Assembly (NCBI RefSeq): GCF_000020605.1
Contig: NC_012781.1
Span: 77,001 to 141,000 of the forward strand
Direction: 5' to 3'
Length of the DNA: 64,000 nucleotides
DNA from: Agathobacter rectalis ATCC 33656
Lineage (GTDB): Bacteria; Bacillota; Clostridia; Lachnospirales; Lachnospiraceae
Positions within the stretch are counted from its first letter, which is position 1; the number at the start of each line of letters is the position of its first letter. The position numbers were made by a program, and so were the translations under genes. Positions 7,383 to 15,318 of the stretch are shown here, piece by piece. Under the pieces are notes generated by a model. The model saw only the letters and a list, made by a program, of their open reading frames with translations, ran no database searches and was not told the DNA's origin.

Positions 7383-8096
7383 ATGGAAATGATGTTACAG
7401 ACACAAAATCTATGTAAATATTTTAGAAAACAGAAAGCGGTAAATAATGTTTCACTTAATATCGAAAAGGGACAGATTTATGGACTGCTTGGACCGAATG
7501 GCGCTGGTAAATCTACCACATTGAAAATGCTGACCGGTATGATGAAACCAACTGCAGGAAAGATTTACTTTGATGGAAAACTTTTGGATAGGAAAGATTT
7601 ATCAAAAATAGGAGCGTTAATTGAAAATCCGCCTATTTATGAAAATCTTTCCGCCAGAGAGAATTTGAAGGTAAGACAATTATTGCTTGGTACAGATGAA
7701 AACAGAATTGATGAGGTCTTGCAGATTGTATCACTTACAAACACCGGAAAGAAGAAAGCAGGACAGTTTTCTTTGGGGATGAAGCAAAGACTAGGCATTG
7801 CAATGGCATTGCTTGGAGAACCGGAACTTTTGATATTGGATGAACCTACGAATGGATTAGATCCAATAGGCATCGAGGAATTACGAGAGCTGATCCGGTC
7901 TTTTCCGGAACAGGGAATCACTGTAATTCTCTCCAGTCATATTCTCTCGGAGGTACAGTTACTTGCAGATAAAGTCGGGATTATTTCAGGTGGAATCTTA
8001 GGATACGAAGGAGCATTAAAGCAGGGAGATAATCTTGAAGATTTGTTTATGAATGTGGTAAGAAAAAACCAGAAAGCAGGTGAAATCCATGGTTAA
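7383..8096 (+). CDS. ABC transporter ATP-binding protein, lantibiotic-immunity type (LanF-like)
   Basis: A 237-residue single ATPase domain. Walker A is GLLGPNGAGKST (about 34-45), the Q-loop region is around ENPPIYENL, the signature is FSLGMKQR, Walker B is LLILDEPTNGLDP and the switch histidine is in SSHIL. The class is that of BcrA/NisF/SpaF exporters, which use separate ABC-2 permeases. Its stop overlaps the next gene by eight bases, showing translational coupling with the permeases at 8089 and 8822. It powers removal of a membrane-active peptide from the cell surface. No lantibiotic precursor or modification gene is visible nearby, so it is probably a resistance (cross-immunity) locus rather than self-immunity. 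Confidence 0.9.
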   Translation: MEMMLQTQNLCKYFRKQKAVNNVSLNIEKGQIYGLLGPNGAGKSTTLKMLTGMMKPTAGKIYFDGKLLDRKDLSKIGALIENPPIYENLSARENLKVRQLLLGTDENRIDEVLQIVSLTNTGKKKAGQFSLGMKQRLGIAMALLGEPELLILDEPTNGLDPIGIEELRELIRSFPEQGITVILSSHILSEVQLLADKVGIISGGILGYEGALKQGDNLEDLFMNVVRKNQKAGEIHG

Positions 8097-8820
8097 TATT
8101 ATAAAAGCAGAACATCAAAAAGCCAAAAGAACCATGCGAAAAAAGTTTATCTGGGGATTTCCTCTTCTTACATTTGTCATGGCATTTATATTTACTCTTG
8201 GGATGACAAATGCTTATGCAGAAAGTGTTTGGAACTGGTGGTATACACTTTTGCTGCCAGGGATGATTGCTCTATTTTGTTATCTTTCTGTGGCGCAGGA
8301 GAAAAAGATAAAATACTATCATTTAATGACTATTCCCACAGACAGAAGAAAATTGTTGCTGGGGAAAATTATTTATATTGGGTACATGATTTTGTTTTCT
8401 AATGTGATTGTGTTTGCAGGAGCAACGCTTGGAGGCTTTCTTCTAACGACACATGTTCCAGTGAAAGGAGCGTTGATTGCAGTATTGTTTCTGACGGTTT
8501 CTGAGTTATGGGAGATTCCGGTAGCTTTATTTTTAAGTGAACGATTTGGAATGATTGTAAACCTGTTCGTCTGCCTGTTTATTACTGTCAGCGGTGTGGT
8601 AATATCACAAACCAGAATCTGGTATGTACTTGTTTCTGCAATCCCTATGCGAATGATGTGCCCGTTGCTTCATGTTTTACCAAATGGACTTGCCGCAGAA
8701 GCAGGGAATCCTCTTTTGGATACGGGAGTCATTGTTCCGGGAATGTGTCTCTCAATCATCTGGTTTGTTTTTGTAACGGTTCTGTTTTTGAAATGGTTTG
8801 AGAGAAGAGAGGTGAAATAA
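8089..8820 (+). CDS. ABC-2 type permease, lantibiotic-immunity family (LanE/MutE-like)
   Basis: The start is the ATG at 8089, overlapping the ATPase stop and preceded by GCAGGTG. An upstream GTG at 8080 is in frame but less likely. The 243-residue product has six predicted membrane segments, beginning near FIWGFPLLTFVMAFIFTLGM. A conserved loop around YHLMTIPTDRRKLLLGKI is typical of the EpiE/MutE permeases, which form a heterodimer with LanG. A two-codon gap separates it from the next permease gene. It provides one half of the exporter channel. Confidence 0.85.
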   Translation: MVNIIKAEHQKAKRTMRKKFIWGFPLLTFVMAFIFTLGMTNAYAESVWNWWYTLLLPGMIALFCYLSVAQEKKIKYYHLMTIPTDRRKLLLGKIIYIGYMILFSNVIVFAGATLGGFLLTTHVPVKGALIAVLFLTVSELWEIPVALFLSERFGMIVNLFVCLFITVSGVVISQTRIWYVLVSAIPMRMMCPLLHVLPNGLAAEAGNPLLDTGVIVPGMCLSIIWFVFVTVLFLKWFERREVK

Positions 8821-8821
8821 G

Positions 8822-9562
8822 ATGATTGGAAGATCTCTTAATGCAGACTTGCGAAAGATGAAAGGAACATCTGTGATTCTGGCACACTTACTGATTCCGA
8901 TTATAACCAGCGTTATATTTTTAATATATTACTTTTTTTCACCATGGAATGAAAATATGAAAGTGATTGCATTTTATCAGGCAATAGGAGCAGGACTTCC
9001 GGTACTTATTGGAATTTTTACAGCAAGTGTGATGGAACAGGAACAAAATGCAGGTGATTTTCAAAATCTGTTGTCTTTACCGGATAAACCTGCAGCATTT
9101 TTATCGAAACTGTTGATGCTACTGGTTTTGTGTCTGTGCTCTATCCTATTGACAGCAATCATATTCGGAATTGGATTTGGAAGAATCGCATCAAGCGATA
9201 TCGAAATCATGAAAGGATGTATATTTGCAGCATTGCTGCTGTGGGGAAGCAGTGTTCCACTTTATCTGTGGCAGCTGATTCTGGCTTTTCAGTTTGGAAA
9301 AGGTGTATCAATTGGAGCAGGGATTATATCAGGACTAATTAGTGCATTGATGCTTACCGGACTTGGAGATCATGTGTGGAAATATGTATTTGTCTGCTGG
9401 ACGGGTAGAGTACCATATACTTATCTGCAATCTGTATTGGGAGAAACTAGTGTAGGTGAATGGTTGTCATTCATACCAGGTTGCTTAATATTTACAGGGA
9501 TTAGTATGGTATACTATTTTTGGTGGGTAAACCACTGGGAAGGAAACAGAATATCGGAATAG
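8822..9562 (+). CDS. ABC-2 type permease, lantibiotic-immunity family (LanG/MutG-like)
   Basis: A 246-residue membrane protein with six segments. It is paralogous to the preceding permease and is the expected second half of the LanFEG transporter. The first membrane segment is near LIPIITSVIFLIYYFF. The loop QNAGDFQNLLSLPDKPAAFLSK corresponds to the IPTDRRK loop of its partner. The start ATG follows the previous stop by one base, and GAGAGGTG provides the ribosome-binding site. The response-regulator gene follows 14 bp after the stop, so all five genes probably form one operon. Confidence 0.85.
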   Translation: MIGRSLNADLRKMKGTSVILAHLLIPIITSVIFLIYYFFSPWNENMKVIAFYQAIGAGLPVLIGIFTASVMEQEQNAGDFQNLLSLPDKPAAFLSKLLMLLVLCLCSILLTAIIFGIGFGRIASSDIEIMKGCIFAALLLWGSSVPLYLWQLILAFQFGKGVSIGAGIISGLISALMLTGLGDHVWKYVFVCWTGRVPYTYLQSVLGETSVGEWLSFIPGCLIFTGISMVYYFWWVNHWEGNRISE

Positions 9563-9576
9563 AATCGAGGGAAACT

Positions 9577-10239
9577 ATGGCAAAAATACTGGCAGTTGAT
9601 GATGAACCGGCAATTCTGGAAATGATAGAAAGCATTTTGAATAAGGATGGACATCTGGTTACCAAAGTAAGTAATCCACTAAAAATTAATATGGAAGAAT
9701 TACATCGTTATGACCTGATTTTACTGGACATTATGATGCCTGGAATTGATGGCTTCGAATTATGCAAAAGAATCAGGGCACTTGTGGATTGTCCGATTTT
9801 GTTTCTTACGGCAAAAACGGAGGAAAACAGTCTGGTAAACGGACTTTCTTTAGGAGCAGATGATTATATTTCAAAGCCATTTGGAGTGATGGAACTTCGG
9901 GCAAGGATCAATGCACATCTTAGAAGAGAGCACAGGGAACATTCTGTCCGGATGGTTTTGGGGAGGGTCTGTATTCAAATATCTCAAAAGAAACTATTGG
10001 TTGATGATAAGGAACTTCCTCTTACGAAAGCGGAGTACGAAATCTGTGAATTTCTGGCTAAAAACAGAGGACAGGTTTTCTCGAAGGAACAGATATTGGA
10101 AGCGGTCTTTGGCTTTGACAATGAGAGTAATGACAGTACTATAATCACGCATATCAAAAATATAAGAGCAAAATTTGCGGATTATGATTATACACCGGTA
10201 AAAACAGTCTGGGGGATTGGATATAAATGGGAAGAGTAA
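9577..10239 (+). CDS. OmpR-family response regulator of the immunity locus
   Basis: The ATG at 9577 with GAGGGA upstream gives a 220-residue protein, the usual length. An in-frame start at 9520 would overlap the permease. The receiver domain shows the acidic pair (AVDDEP), the phospho-acceptor Asp in YDLILLDIMMPG and Lys in DYISKPFG. The C-terminal winged helix carries LTKAEYEICEFLAKNRGQVFSKEQI and NIRAKF. It resembles regulators of bacitracin and lantibiotic sensing systems (NsrR/BraR class). It overlaps the kinase gene by 13 bases. The expected target is the LanFEG promoter region. Confidence 0.9.
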   Translation: MAKILAVDDEPAILEMIESILNKDGHLVTKVSNPLKINMEELHRYDLILLDIMMPGIDGFELCKRIRALVDCPILFLTAKTEENSLVNGLSLGADDYISKPFGVMELRARINAHLRREHREHSVRMVLGRVCIQISQKKLLVDDKELPLTKAEYEICEFLAKNRGQVFSKEQILEAVFGFDNESNDSTIITHIKNIRAKFADYDYTPVKTVWGIGYKWEE

Positions 10240-11603
10240 AGAGAAGCAATGCACTCAGCAGGATTTTTATGAGATATGTACTGGTCATGCTTGGATCATT
10301 AGTTGGTTTGGTGATTGTTGCTTATCTGCTGCTGTACCTTTTGATTAGTGTGGGCTGTATTTATCCGGCAAATTATGCAGAGCAAAAGATTAATGAAGCA
10401 TATGATACGATTCTACGTGCAGATAAAGTGACTGCTGAGATGATTCCCGCACTTTGTGATTATGTAATCTTTTCAGAGAATGGAGAGAAAATAGGTGGAG
10501 ATCTGTCAGAACAATACGAACAGATAGCATGGAATGTTGCAAAGCACGGAAACGCATCCGGGAAATATTTTTATAAAGTAATTGTAAGGGAAAATGAATA
10601 TGTTGTATTGCAATATCGCCTGACACCTCAATATCATTCAGCTTTTTTGAGGGAGCATTTTATAGGACCACAGAATGTGATGATTATTATGTCTGTGATT
10701 GGAGCGGTAGCGATTATCATCATTCAGTCCATACGTTTTGGAAAAAGAATCAAAAAGCAGATGCAGCCTGTATTAGACGCAATCGGACAAATAAAGGATC
10801 AAAATCTGGAATATGAGACATCCTGTTCCGGTATCAAAGAGTTTGATGACTGTTTATCGGCAATCGATGATATGCGAGATGCATTGCGAGAATCTTTAGA
10901 AAAGCAGTGGAAAACAGAGCATGAAAAGAAACAGCAGATGTCTGCTTTGGCGCATGATATTAAAACACCTCTTACGATTGTACGGGGAAATGCAGAACTA
11001 CTTTCAGAGACTGAACTGACCACAGAACAGAAGAAAAATATCACTTATGTTTTGAACGGCACAACACAGATACAAAGTTATGTAAAACAGTTGATAGATG
11101 TCACAAAATCATGGAATTGCAGTGATGTTACCTATACAACGGTGAGGTTAGAAGATTTTTTCGCAGATATAAAGGAACAGGCACTCGGACTGGTAGAAAT
11201 CTATCACCAGAAGATAGATTGGAAGGCGGAACAAAGTGATAAAAAGGTAACGATTGCTTATGATCCAATGTTCCGGGCCGTAATGAATATGATTCAGAAT
11301 GCAGTGGAGCATACAAAAGAAAATGGAATCATTTATATTGACGCAAAGGAGCAGGATGGCCGGCTGACATTCATTGTGGAGGATAGCGGATCAGGATTTA
11401 CAAAAGAAGCATTATTGCATGGCACAGAGCAGTTTTTTATGGATGACACAAGTAGAAATGGCGAAGCCCATTATGGGATGGGACTATTTTTTGCAAAAAC
11501 TGTGGCTGAAAAATATGGTGGAGGTATTAAACTTTCAAATTCTGAAAATACAGGTGGGGCGAGGGTAGAAATATTTTTCCTGAGTAGTCAAGAAACAAGC
11601 TAA
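10227..11603 (+). CDS. Sensor histidine kinase of the immunity locus
   Basis: 458 residues. One membrane segment lies at about 15-42, an extracytoplasmic domain of about 105 residues follows, a second segment is around 150-168, then come a HAMP-like linker, the dimerisation/phospho-acceptor domain with His243 in ALAHDIKTPLT, and an ATPase domain with the N box (NMIQNAVEH) and G boxes (VEDSGSGF, YGMGLFFAK). The sizeable external domain suggests direct peptide sensing, unlike the short-loop kinases that rely on their transporter. The start overlaps the response-regulator stop. It should phosphorylate the regulator at 9577. The gene looks intact. Confidence 0.9.
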   Translation: MGRVKRSNALSRIFMRYVLVMLGSLVGLVIVAYLLLYLLISVGCIYPANYAEQKINEAYDTILRADKVTAEMIPALCDYVIFSENGEKIGGDLSEQYEQIAWNVAKHGNASGKYFYKVIVRENEYVVLQYRLTPQYHSAFLREHFIGPQNVMIIMSVIGAVAIIIIQSIRFGKRIKKQMQPVLDAIGQIKDQNLEYETSCSGIKEFDDCLSAIDDMRDALRESLEKQWKTEHEKKQQMSALAHDIKTPLTIVRGNAELLSETELTTEQKKNITYVLNGTTQIQSYVKQLIDVTKSWNCSDVTYTTVRLEDFFADIKEQALGLVEIYHQKIDWKAEQSDKKVTIAYDPMFRAVMNMIQNAVEHTKENGIIYIDAKEQDGRLTFIVEDSGSGFTKEALLHGTEQFFMDDTSRNGEAHYGMGLFFAKTVAEKYGGGIKLSNSENTGGARVEIFFLSSQETS

Positions 11604-11706
11604 ATAGACCGCAATTAAGCTATGTAAAAGAAATTTTACATGCTTTTATCTAATATGTAACGAGAAAAATGAGCTTCATAATCGAAATCTTCATATAAGT
11701 GGACTC

Positions 11707-12024
11707 TTGAACGAAGAGAAAGTGGACATTGGGGATACAAAAGTGGATATTGAGAATGGAAAAGTGGACATTCAAGACAAAAAAGTGGATATTAAAAGTG
11801 TACTTTCCGAAAAAGGTAGTGATTTCTCGGTAAAAACGACGATTCATATCCATAGACTTTTTGAGAAGTTTGGCTTTGATGAGGTGTTTGGAAGAAGTGC
11901 AGTTATGGAACTTCTTGAGCTGAAAGGTTCAGGTGCTTCAAAACTTCTTTCCAATTTGGTAAAGGCAGATATTATTGAACCGGTATCCGGTCACGGAAAA
12001 GGGAAATATAAATTTAAGAAGTAG
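11707..12024 (+). pseudogene. C-terminal remnant of an AlbA_2/RecG-like ATP-binding protein
   Basis: The frame has no proper start (TTG only) and no ribosome-binding site. The 105 residues begin with heptads of the form KVDIxxx and end in a winged-helix segment (VFGRSAVMELLELKGSGASK, LLSNLVKADIIEPVSGHGKG). This is the tail architecture of the AlbA_2 (Schlafen-like) putative transcriptional regulator family, in which variable short repeats link the ATP-binding part to a C-terminal winged helix. The N-terminal three quarters are absent. It is a decayed gene at the border between accessory and core sequence. Confidence 0.6.
11719..11802 (+). repeat. Four 21-bp tandem repeats encoding KVDIxxx heptads
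   Basis: AAGTGGAYAT recurs at an exact 21-bp period (AGTGGA at 11721, 11742, 11763 and 11784). The constant half encodes KVDI and the variable half three other residues. The period is in frame with the remnant gene, so this is a coding repeat rather than an array of spacers. Confidence 0.85.
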
Positions 12025-12177
12025 TTTATAAGACTTCCTTGAAATTATCGACATGGTGTGTAGACAATCTGATGTTTTGTCTTCGGCAGTAGGATAAAGA
12101 AGATAAGGAAACAGAACAGAAATAGATTATAAAAGGTCTGTTGGGCAGTATAGCCTAATGAAGCCTACAGAAAAAGG

Positions 12178-12206
12178 TTGCGTGAAGCCACATAAAAATG
12201 TATAAT
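12178..12206 (+). promoter_or_regulatory. Sigma-A promoter of the minCDE operon
   Basis: TTGCGT (12178-12183), a 17-bp spacer and TATAAT (12201-12206) lie 43 bp upstream of minC. Confidence 0.7.
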
Positions 12207-12248
12207 TAGGAGTAATGAATTTCATATTAAATGATATTGGAGGTACTC

Positions 12249-12962
12249 ATGTCACAGTCGGTTACGATAAAGAGTAATAAATATGGAATCAATTTAATTT
12301 TAGATGCGGATATGCCATTTGCTGATTTGATAAAGGCAGTTGTGGAGAAGTTTAAGGCATCCGCCAATTTTTTTAAAAACGCAAAGCTTGCTATTTCATT
12401 TGAGGGAAGGCATCTTTCAGATGAAGAGCAGCAGCAGATAATTGCAGCTATTGAGGAAAATACCACAATTGAGATTTTGTGCATTGTGGAGAGTGGTACC
12501 GAGCAGGAAGCCATTATGAAGGAGCAGGTTGAGGCATTTAATGAGGCAGTGCAGAAGCAGTGCGAGAATGTTGCGACAGTCAGTGTTCCGGAGCAGTTTT
12601 ACCGTGGTACGCTTAGGTCAGGCCAGGTGATTACCAGCGAGTCTTCGGTCACAATCATAGGTGATGTCAATCCGGGAGCCAAGATTATAGCTCAGGGCAA
12701 TATCGTTATTCTTGGTGCATTAAAGGGCAATGTTCACGCCGGATGCACAGGTGACAGGAGCTGTTTTGTATTTGCACTTGATATGCAGCCGATTCAGATT
12801 CAGATTGGTGATTTGATTGCGAAGAGTCCGGACGAGCCTCAGCCAAAGCACAGGGTAAGGCGCAAGGAAAAGCCGGCACAGGAGCAGGCACAGATAGCCA
12901 TCGCAAAGGATGGATATATTTACATCGAACCAATTACTAAAAATATTTTAAATAGCATTTAG
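12249..12962 (+). CDS. minC: Septum site-determining protein MinC
   Basis: The start is placed at the ATG at 12249 with TTGGAGGT upstream. An in-frame ATG at 12231 precedes the ribosome-binding site. The 237-residue product has the MinC N-terminal domain (about 1-100, Z-ring destabilising) and the C-terminal beta-helix domain (about 118-220) with the conserved SGQVITSESSVTIIGDVNPG and GALKGNVHAG turns that dimerise and bind MinD. It inhibits FtsZ polymerisation away from mid-cell. It is first gene of minC-minD-minE. The order and short gaps are typical of Clostridia that use MinE rather than DivIVA for placement. Confidence 0.95.
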   Translation: MSQSVTIKSNKYGINLILDADMPFADLIKAVVEKFKASANFFKNAKLAISFEGRHLSDEEQQQIIAAIEENTTIEILCIVESGTEQEAIMKEQVEAFNEAVQKQCENVATVSVPEQFYRGTLRSGQVITSESSVTIIGDVNPGAKIIAQGNIVILGALKGNVHAGCTGDRSCFVFALDMQPIQIQIGDLIAKSPDEPQPKHRVRRKEKPAQEQAQIAIAKDGYIYIEPITKNILNSI

Positions 12963-12984
12963 GAACGTAGGAGGAATAAAGTTC

Positions 12985-13776
12985 ATGAGCGAAGTAATCG
13001 TTATCACATCAGGAAAGGGTGGTGTGGGCAAGACCACAACCACAGCAAATATTGGTACAGGTCTTGCACAGTTAAATAAAAAGGTTGTTATGATTGATAC
13101 TGACATCGGACTGCGTAACCTGGATGTTGTTATGGGACTTGAGAATCGTATTGTATACAATCTCGTAGACGTCGTTGAGGGCAAATGTCGTATACGTCAG
13201 GCCCTTATCAAGGATAAGAAATATCCTGATCTGTGTCTGCTTCCATCAGCTCAGACAAGGGACAAGGATGCTGTTACACCGGAGCAGATGGTTGAGCTTA
13301 TCAATGAGCTTCGTGAGGAGTTTGACTATATTCTGCTTGATTGCCCGGCAGGTATCGAGCAGGGCTTCAAGAATGCCGTTGCAGGAGCTGACCGTGCACT
13401 TGTTGTCACTACACCTGAGGTATCAGCAATCCGTGACGCTGACCGTATTGTTGGCCTTCTCGAGGCAAATGAGATGAAGCGCATTGATCTGATTGTCAAC
13501 CGTCTGCGTGTCGATATGGTTAAGCGCGGTGATATGATGAATGTGGATGATGTAACAGAGATCCTTGCAGTCAACTTAATCGGTGCAGTACCGGATGATG
13601 AGCAGATTGTTATTTCTACAAACCGTGGTGAGCCGTTAGTTGGCTCAGACAGCCTTGCAGGAAAGGCATATATGAATATCTGCCGCCGTATCATGGGCGA
13701 GGAGGTTCCTTTCCTTGATTTAAACCAGAAGCATGGTGTCTTTGAAAAGCTAAAGGATATGTTTAAGAAAAATTAA
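12985..13776 (+). CDS. minD: Septum site-determining ATPase MinD
   Basis: A 263-residue ParA/MinD ATPase with the deviant Walker A KGGVGKTTTTANIG (signature Lys at position 11), switch I IDTDIGLRNLDVVMG, switch II DCPAGIEQGF, and a C-terminal amphipathic membrane-targeting helix (GVFEKLKDMFKKN). ATP-bound dimers sit on the membrane and recruit MinC or are released by MinE. GGAGG lies 12 bases before the ATG. The gene lies 22 bp after minC and 15 bp before minE. Confidence 0.98.
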   Translation: MSEVIVITSGKGGVGKTTTTANIGTGLAQLNKKVVMIDTDIGLRNLDVVMGLENRIVYNLVDVVEGKCRIRQALIKDKKYPDLCLLPSAQTRDKDAVTPEQMVELINELREEFDYILLDCPAGIEQGFKNAVAGADRALVVTTPEVSAIRDADRIVGLLEANEMKRIDLIVNRLRVDMVKRGDMMNVDDVTEILAVNLIGAVPDDEQIVISTNRGEPLVGSDSLAGKAYMNICRRIMGEEVPFLDLNQKHGVFEKLKDMFKKN

Positions 13777-13791
13777 AGGGGGATACGTACC

Positions 13792-14073
13792 ATGGGTATA
13801 ATGGATTTATTTAAAAAGAAATCTTCTGGTAATGTTGCAAAGGATCGCCTGAAGCTGGTGCTGGTTTCTGACCGTGCAAACTGCTCATCGGAGATGATGG
13901 AGATGATGAAAAGGGATATCATTGAGGTTATTTCCCGCTATATGGATATTGATGCGGAAGCTCTTGATGTGAAAATCACAGAGACAGAGTCTGATTCTAA
14001 CAACGGAATGGTTCCGGCACTTGTTGCCAATATTCCTATCCGTGACATGAAGCATCGTCCGGATCCAAGATAG
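13792..14073 (+). CDS. minE: Cell division topological specificity factor MinE
   Basis: 93 residues with the usual two-part layout. The first is an N-terminal membrane and MinD-binding segment (MDLFKKKSSGNVAKDRLKLV), which includes the conserved AKDRLKLVLVSDR strand. The second is a topological specificity domain (about 35-90) with EVISRYMDID. It stimulates MinD ATPase activity and drives pole-to-pole oscillation. AAAGGGGG precedes the start. A terminator-like hairpin follows 33 bp after the stop. Confidence 0.95.
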   Translation: MGIMDLFKKKSSGNVAKDRLKLVLVSDRANCSSEMMEMMKRDIIEVISRYMDIDAEALDVKITETESDSNNGMVPALVANIPIRDMKHRPDPR

Positions 14074-14105
14074 AGTAAATAAAATAATAGGATATGATAA
14101 GATAT

Positions 14106-14135
14106 GAGGGTCAAAAGGTGTTTTGGCCCTTTAAT
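14106..14135 (+). terminator. Rho-independent terminator after minE
   Basis: The stem GGGTCAAAA/TTTTGGCCC with a short loop is followed by TTTAATTATT. Its form closely matches the hairpin after the ABC exporter at 24502-24530. Confidence 0.75.
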
Positions 14136-14156
14136 TATTATATTGAATAAAAAGAC

Positions 14157-14184
14157 TTGATTTGATATTAGAGTGTGATATACT
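14157..14184 (+). promoter_or_regulatory. Promoter of folT
   Basis: TTGATT (14157-14162), a 16-bp spacer and TATACT (14179-14184) place the transcription start just before the riboswitch. Confidence 0.6.
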
Positions 14185-14211
14185 TTAATACGTTACAAAT
14201 AAATAAATTTT

Positions 14212-14313
14212 AGCAGAGTAGACACATGTGCGTTAAGTGCCGGATGAACAGGGAGTTGTCACCCGGACGAAAAGAAAATCTTGCGGTACATGAGTCGCAT
14301 CCCGCTGCATCCG
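14212..14313 (+). promoter_or_regulatory. Tetrahydrofolate (THF) riboswitch
   Basis: The leader carries the recognisable core of the THF-I riboswitch: AGAGTAGACACATGTGCGTT, AAGTGCCGGATGAACAGGGA, GTTGTCACCCGG, then the 3' half GCGGTACATGAGTCGCATCC and the closing CGCTGCATCCG. Family knowledge: it binds tetrahydrofolate and controls folT and folate genes in Firmicutes. Downstream, ATCTCCT (14326-14332) can pair with AGGAGGT (14357-14363) at the folT ribosome-binding site, and no terminator T-run is seen. Control is therefore probably at translation initiation. Confidence 0.93.
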
Positions 14314-14372
14314 AAGATATTAATTATCTCCTGTTGTAGTTCGGTGAGGTCTGCAAAGGAGGTAATTTTTTA

Positions 14373-14945
14373 ATGAAAAAATTCGTTACTTTGTTCACCG
14401 ATTCTGCCCGAGAGCTTAAATCGGTCAGAACCATCACAACTATGGCAATGCTTGCTGCAGTTGCCGTTATCCTTGGATATTTCTCCATCGAATATGGACA
14501 GTTTATCCGTATCGGTTTTTCCGGTATTCCAAATGGTATCGTTGATTACCTGTTTGGGCCGGTTGCCGGAGCTGTTTTCCACGGAGCGCTTGACATCATC
14601 AAGTATCTGATGAAGCCTACAGGACCATTTTGTCCACAGCTTACACTTGTTGTAATGCTTGCAGGTGTTTTATATGGATGTTTCTTTTATAAGAAAAAGC
14701 TTACCATATGGAGAGTGCTTGCTGCGAAGTTTGTAGTAATGCTCATCTGCAATGTCATTCTAAATACCCTGTGTCTGCAGGTACTGTATGGACAGGCATT
14801 TATGGCAATCCTTCCAATGCGTGCACTGAAGAATCTTATTATGTGGCCGATAGATTCAATTGTCTTTTTCGGCATTGCAAAGGCACTGGAGCAGATTGGA
14901 TTGTTCCGCACCTTCCGTAAACAGGAGCTTGTAAAGAATGCATAG
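14373..14945 (+). CDS. folT: Folate ECF transporter S component FolT
   Basis: A 190-residue membrane protein with about six hydrophobic segments and the ECF S-component pattern. The start is TTMAMLAAVAVILGYFSIEY, then a small-residue motif GIPNGIVDYLFGPVAGAVFH and HGALDIIKYLMKPTGPF. The substrate is inferred from the THF riboswitch immediately upstream. The energising EcfA/A'/T module is encoded elsewhere and shared. AAAGGAGG at 14355-14362 precedes the ATG. It is a single-gene unit followed by a long AT-rich gap. Confidence 0.93.
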   Translation: MKKFVTLFTDSARELKSVRTITTMAMLAAVAVILGYFSIEYGQFIRIGFSGIPNGIVDYLFGPVAGAVFHGALDIIKYLMKPTGPFCPQLTLVVMLAGVLYGCFFYKKKLTIWRVLAAKFVVMLICNVILNTLCLQVLYGQAFMAILPMRALKNLIMWPIDSIVFFGIAKALEQIGLFRTFRKQELVKNA

Positions 14946-15137
14946 CGTGTTCTTTATAATGTATATAAATGATAAAAAGGAACATAGCAACAGAATAATG
15001 TACAGACAATATAATGCACAAAACATTATATTAAAATAATATTTTAAGCATTAAATGGTGATTTGTGTTAATAATTTTAAGGATAAACACCTTTAAACTG
15101 ACAATTATGAGGTATTTCGCATTTTTAATGAAAATTG

Positions 15138-15178
15138 TTGACACAATATATTGAACGTGATATTGTTTACTTGTTCAA
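15138..15178 (+). promoter_or_regulatory. Promoter with inverted repeat before the aminotransferase gene
   Basis: TTGACA (15138-15143), a 17-bp spacer and TATTGT (15161-15166). A dyad TTGAAC (15151-15156) / GTTCAA (15173-15178) spans the -10, a plausible repressor site. The rest of the 373-bp gap after folT (14946-15318) is AT-rich and shows no gene. Confidence 0.55.
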
Positions 15179-15232
15179 AATAATACACAAAAGAAAACGA
15201 ACAAACAACTACATATTAATTATGAATATTTA

Positions 15233-15273
15233 AGAGCAAAGACGCTAACCGGTGAAGCACTTTGCTCTTTTTT
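15233..15273 (+). terminator. Leader terminator/attenuator hairpin before the aminotransferase gene
   Basis: AGAGCAAA (15233-15240) pairs with TTTGCTCT (15261-15268), followed by a T-run. It lies between the promoter at 15138 and the gene at 15319, so it would attenuate transcription unless antagonised. No known riboswitch fold was recognised upstream of it. Confidence 0.6.
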
Positions 15274-15318
15274 ATTTATCAAAATCACAAGGATATTTAA
15301 ATTAGGAGGCAATATATT

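Noticed and set aside
11719..11802. Possible mini CRISPR array
   Set aside because: The 21-bp period is continuous, in frame and encodes KVDI heptads; there are no spacers or cas genes.
15233..15273. Possible riboswitch before the aminotransferase
   Set aside because: Only one hairpin plus T-run is visible; no aptamer core was recognised, so it is listed as terminator/attenuator.
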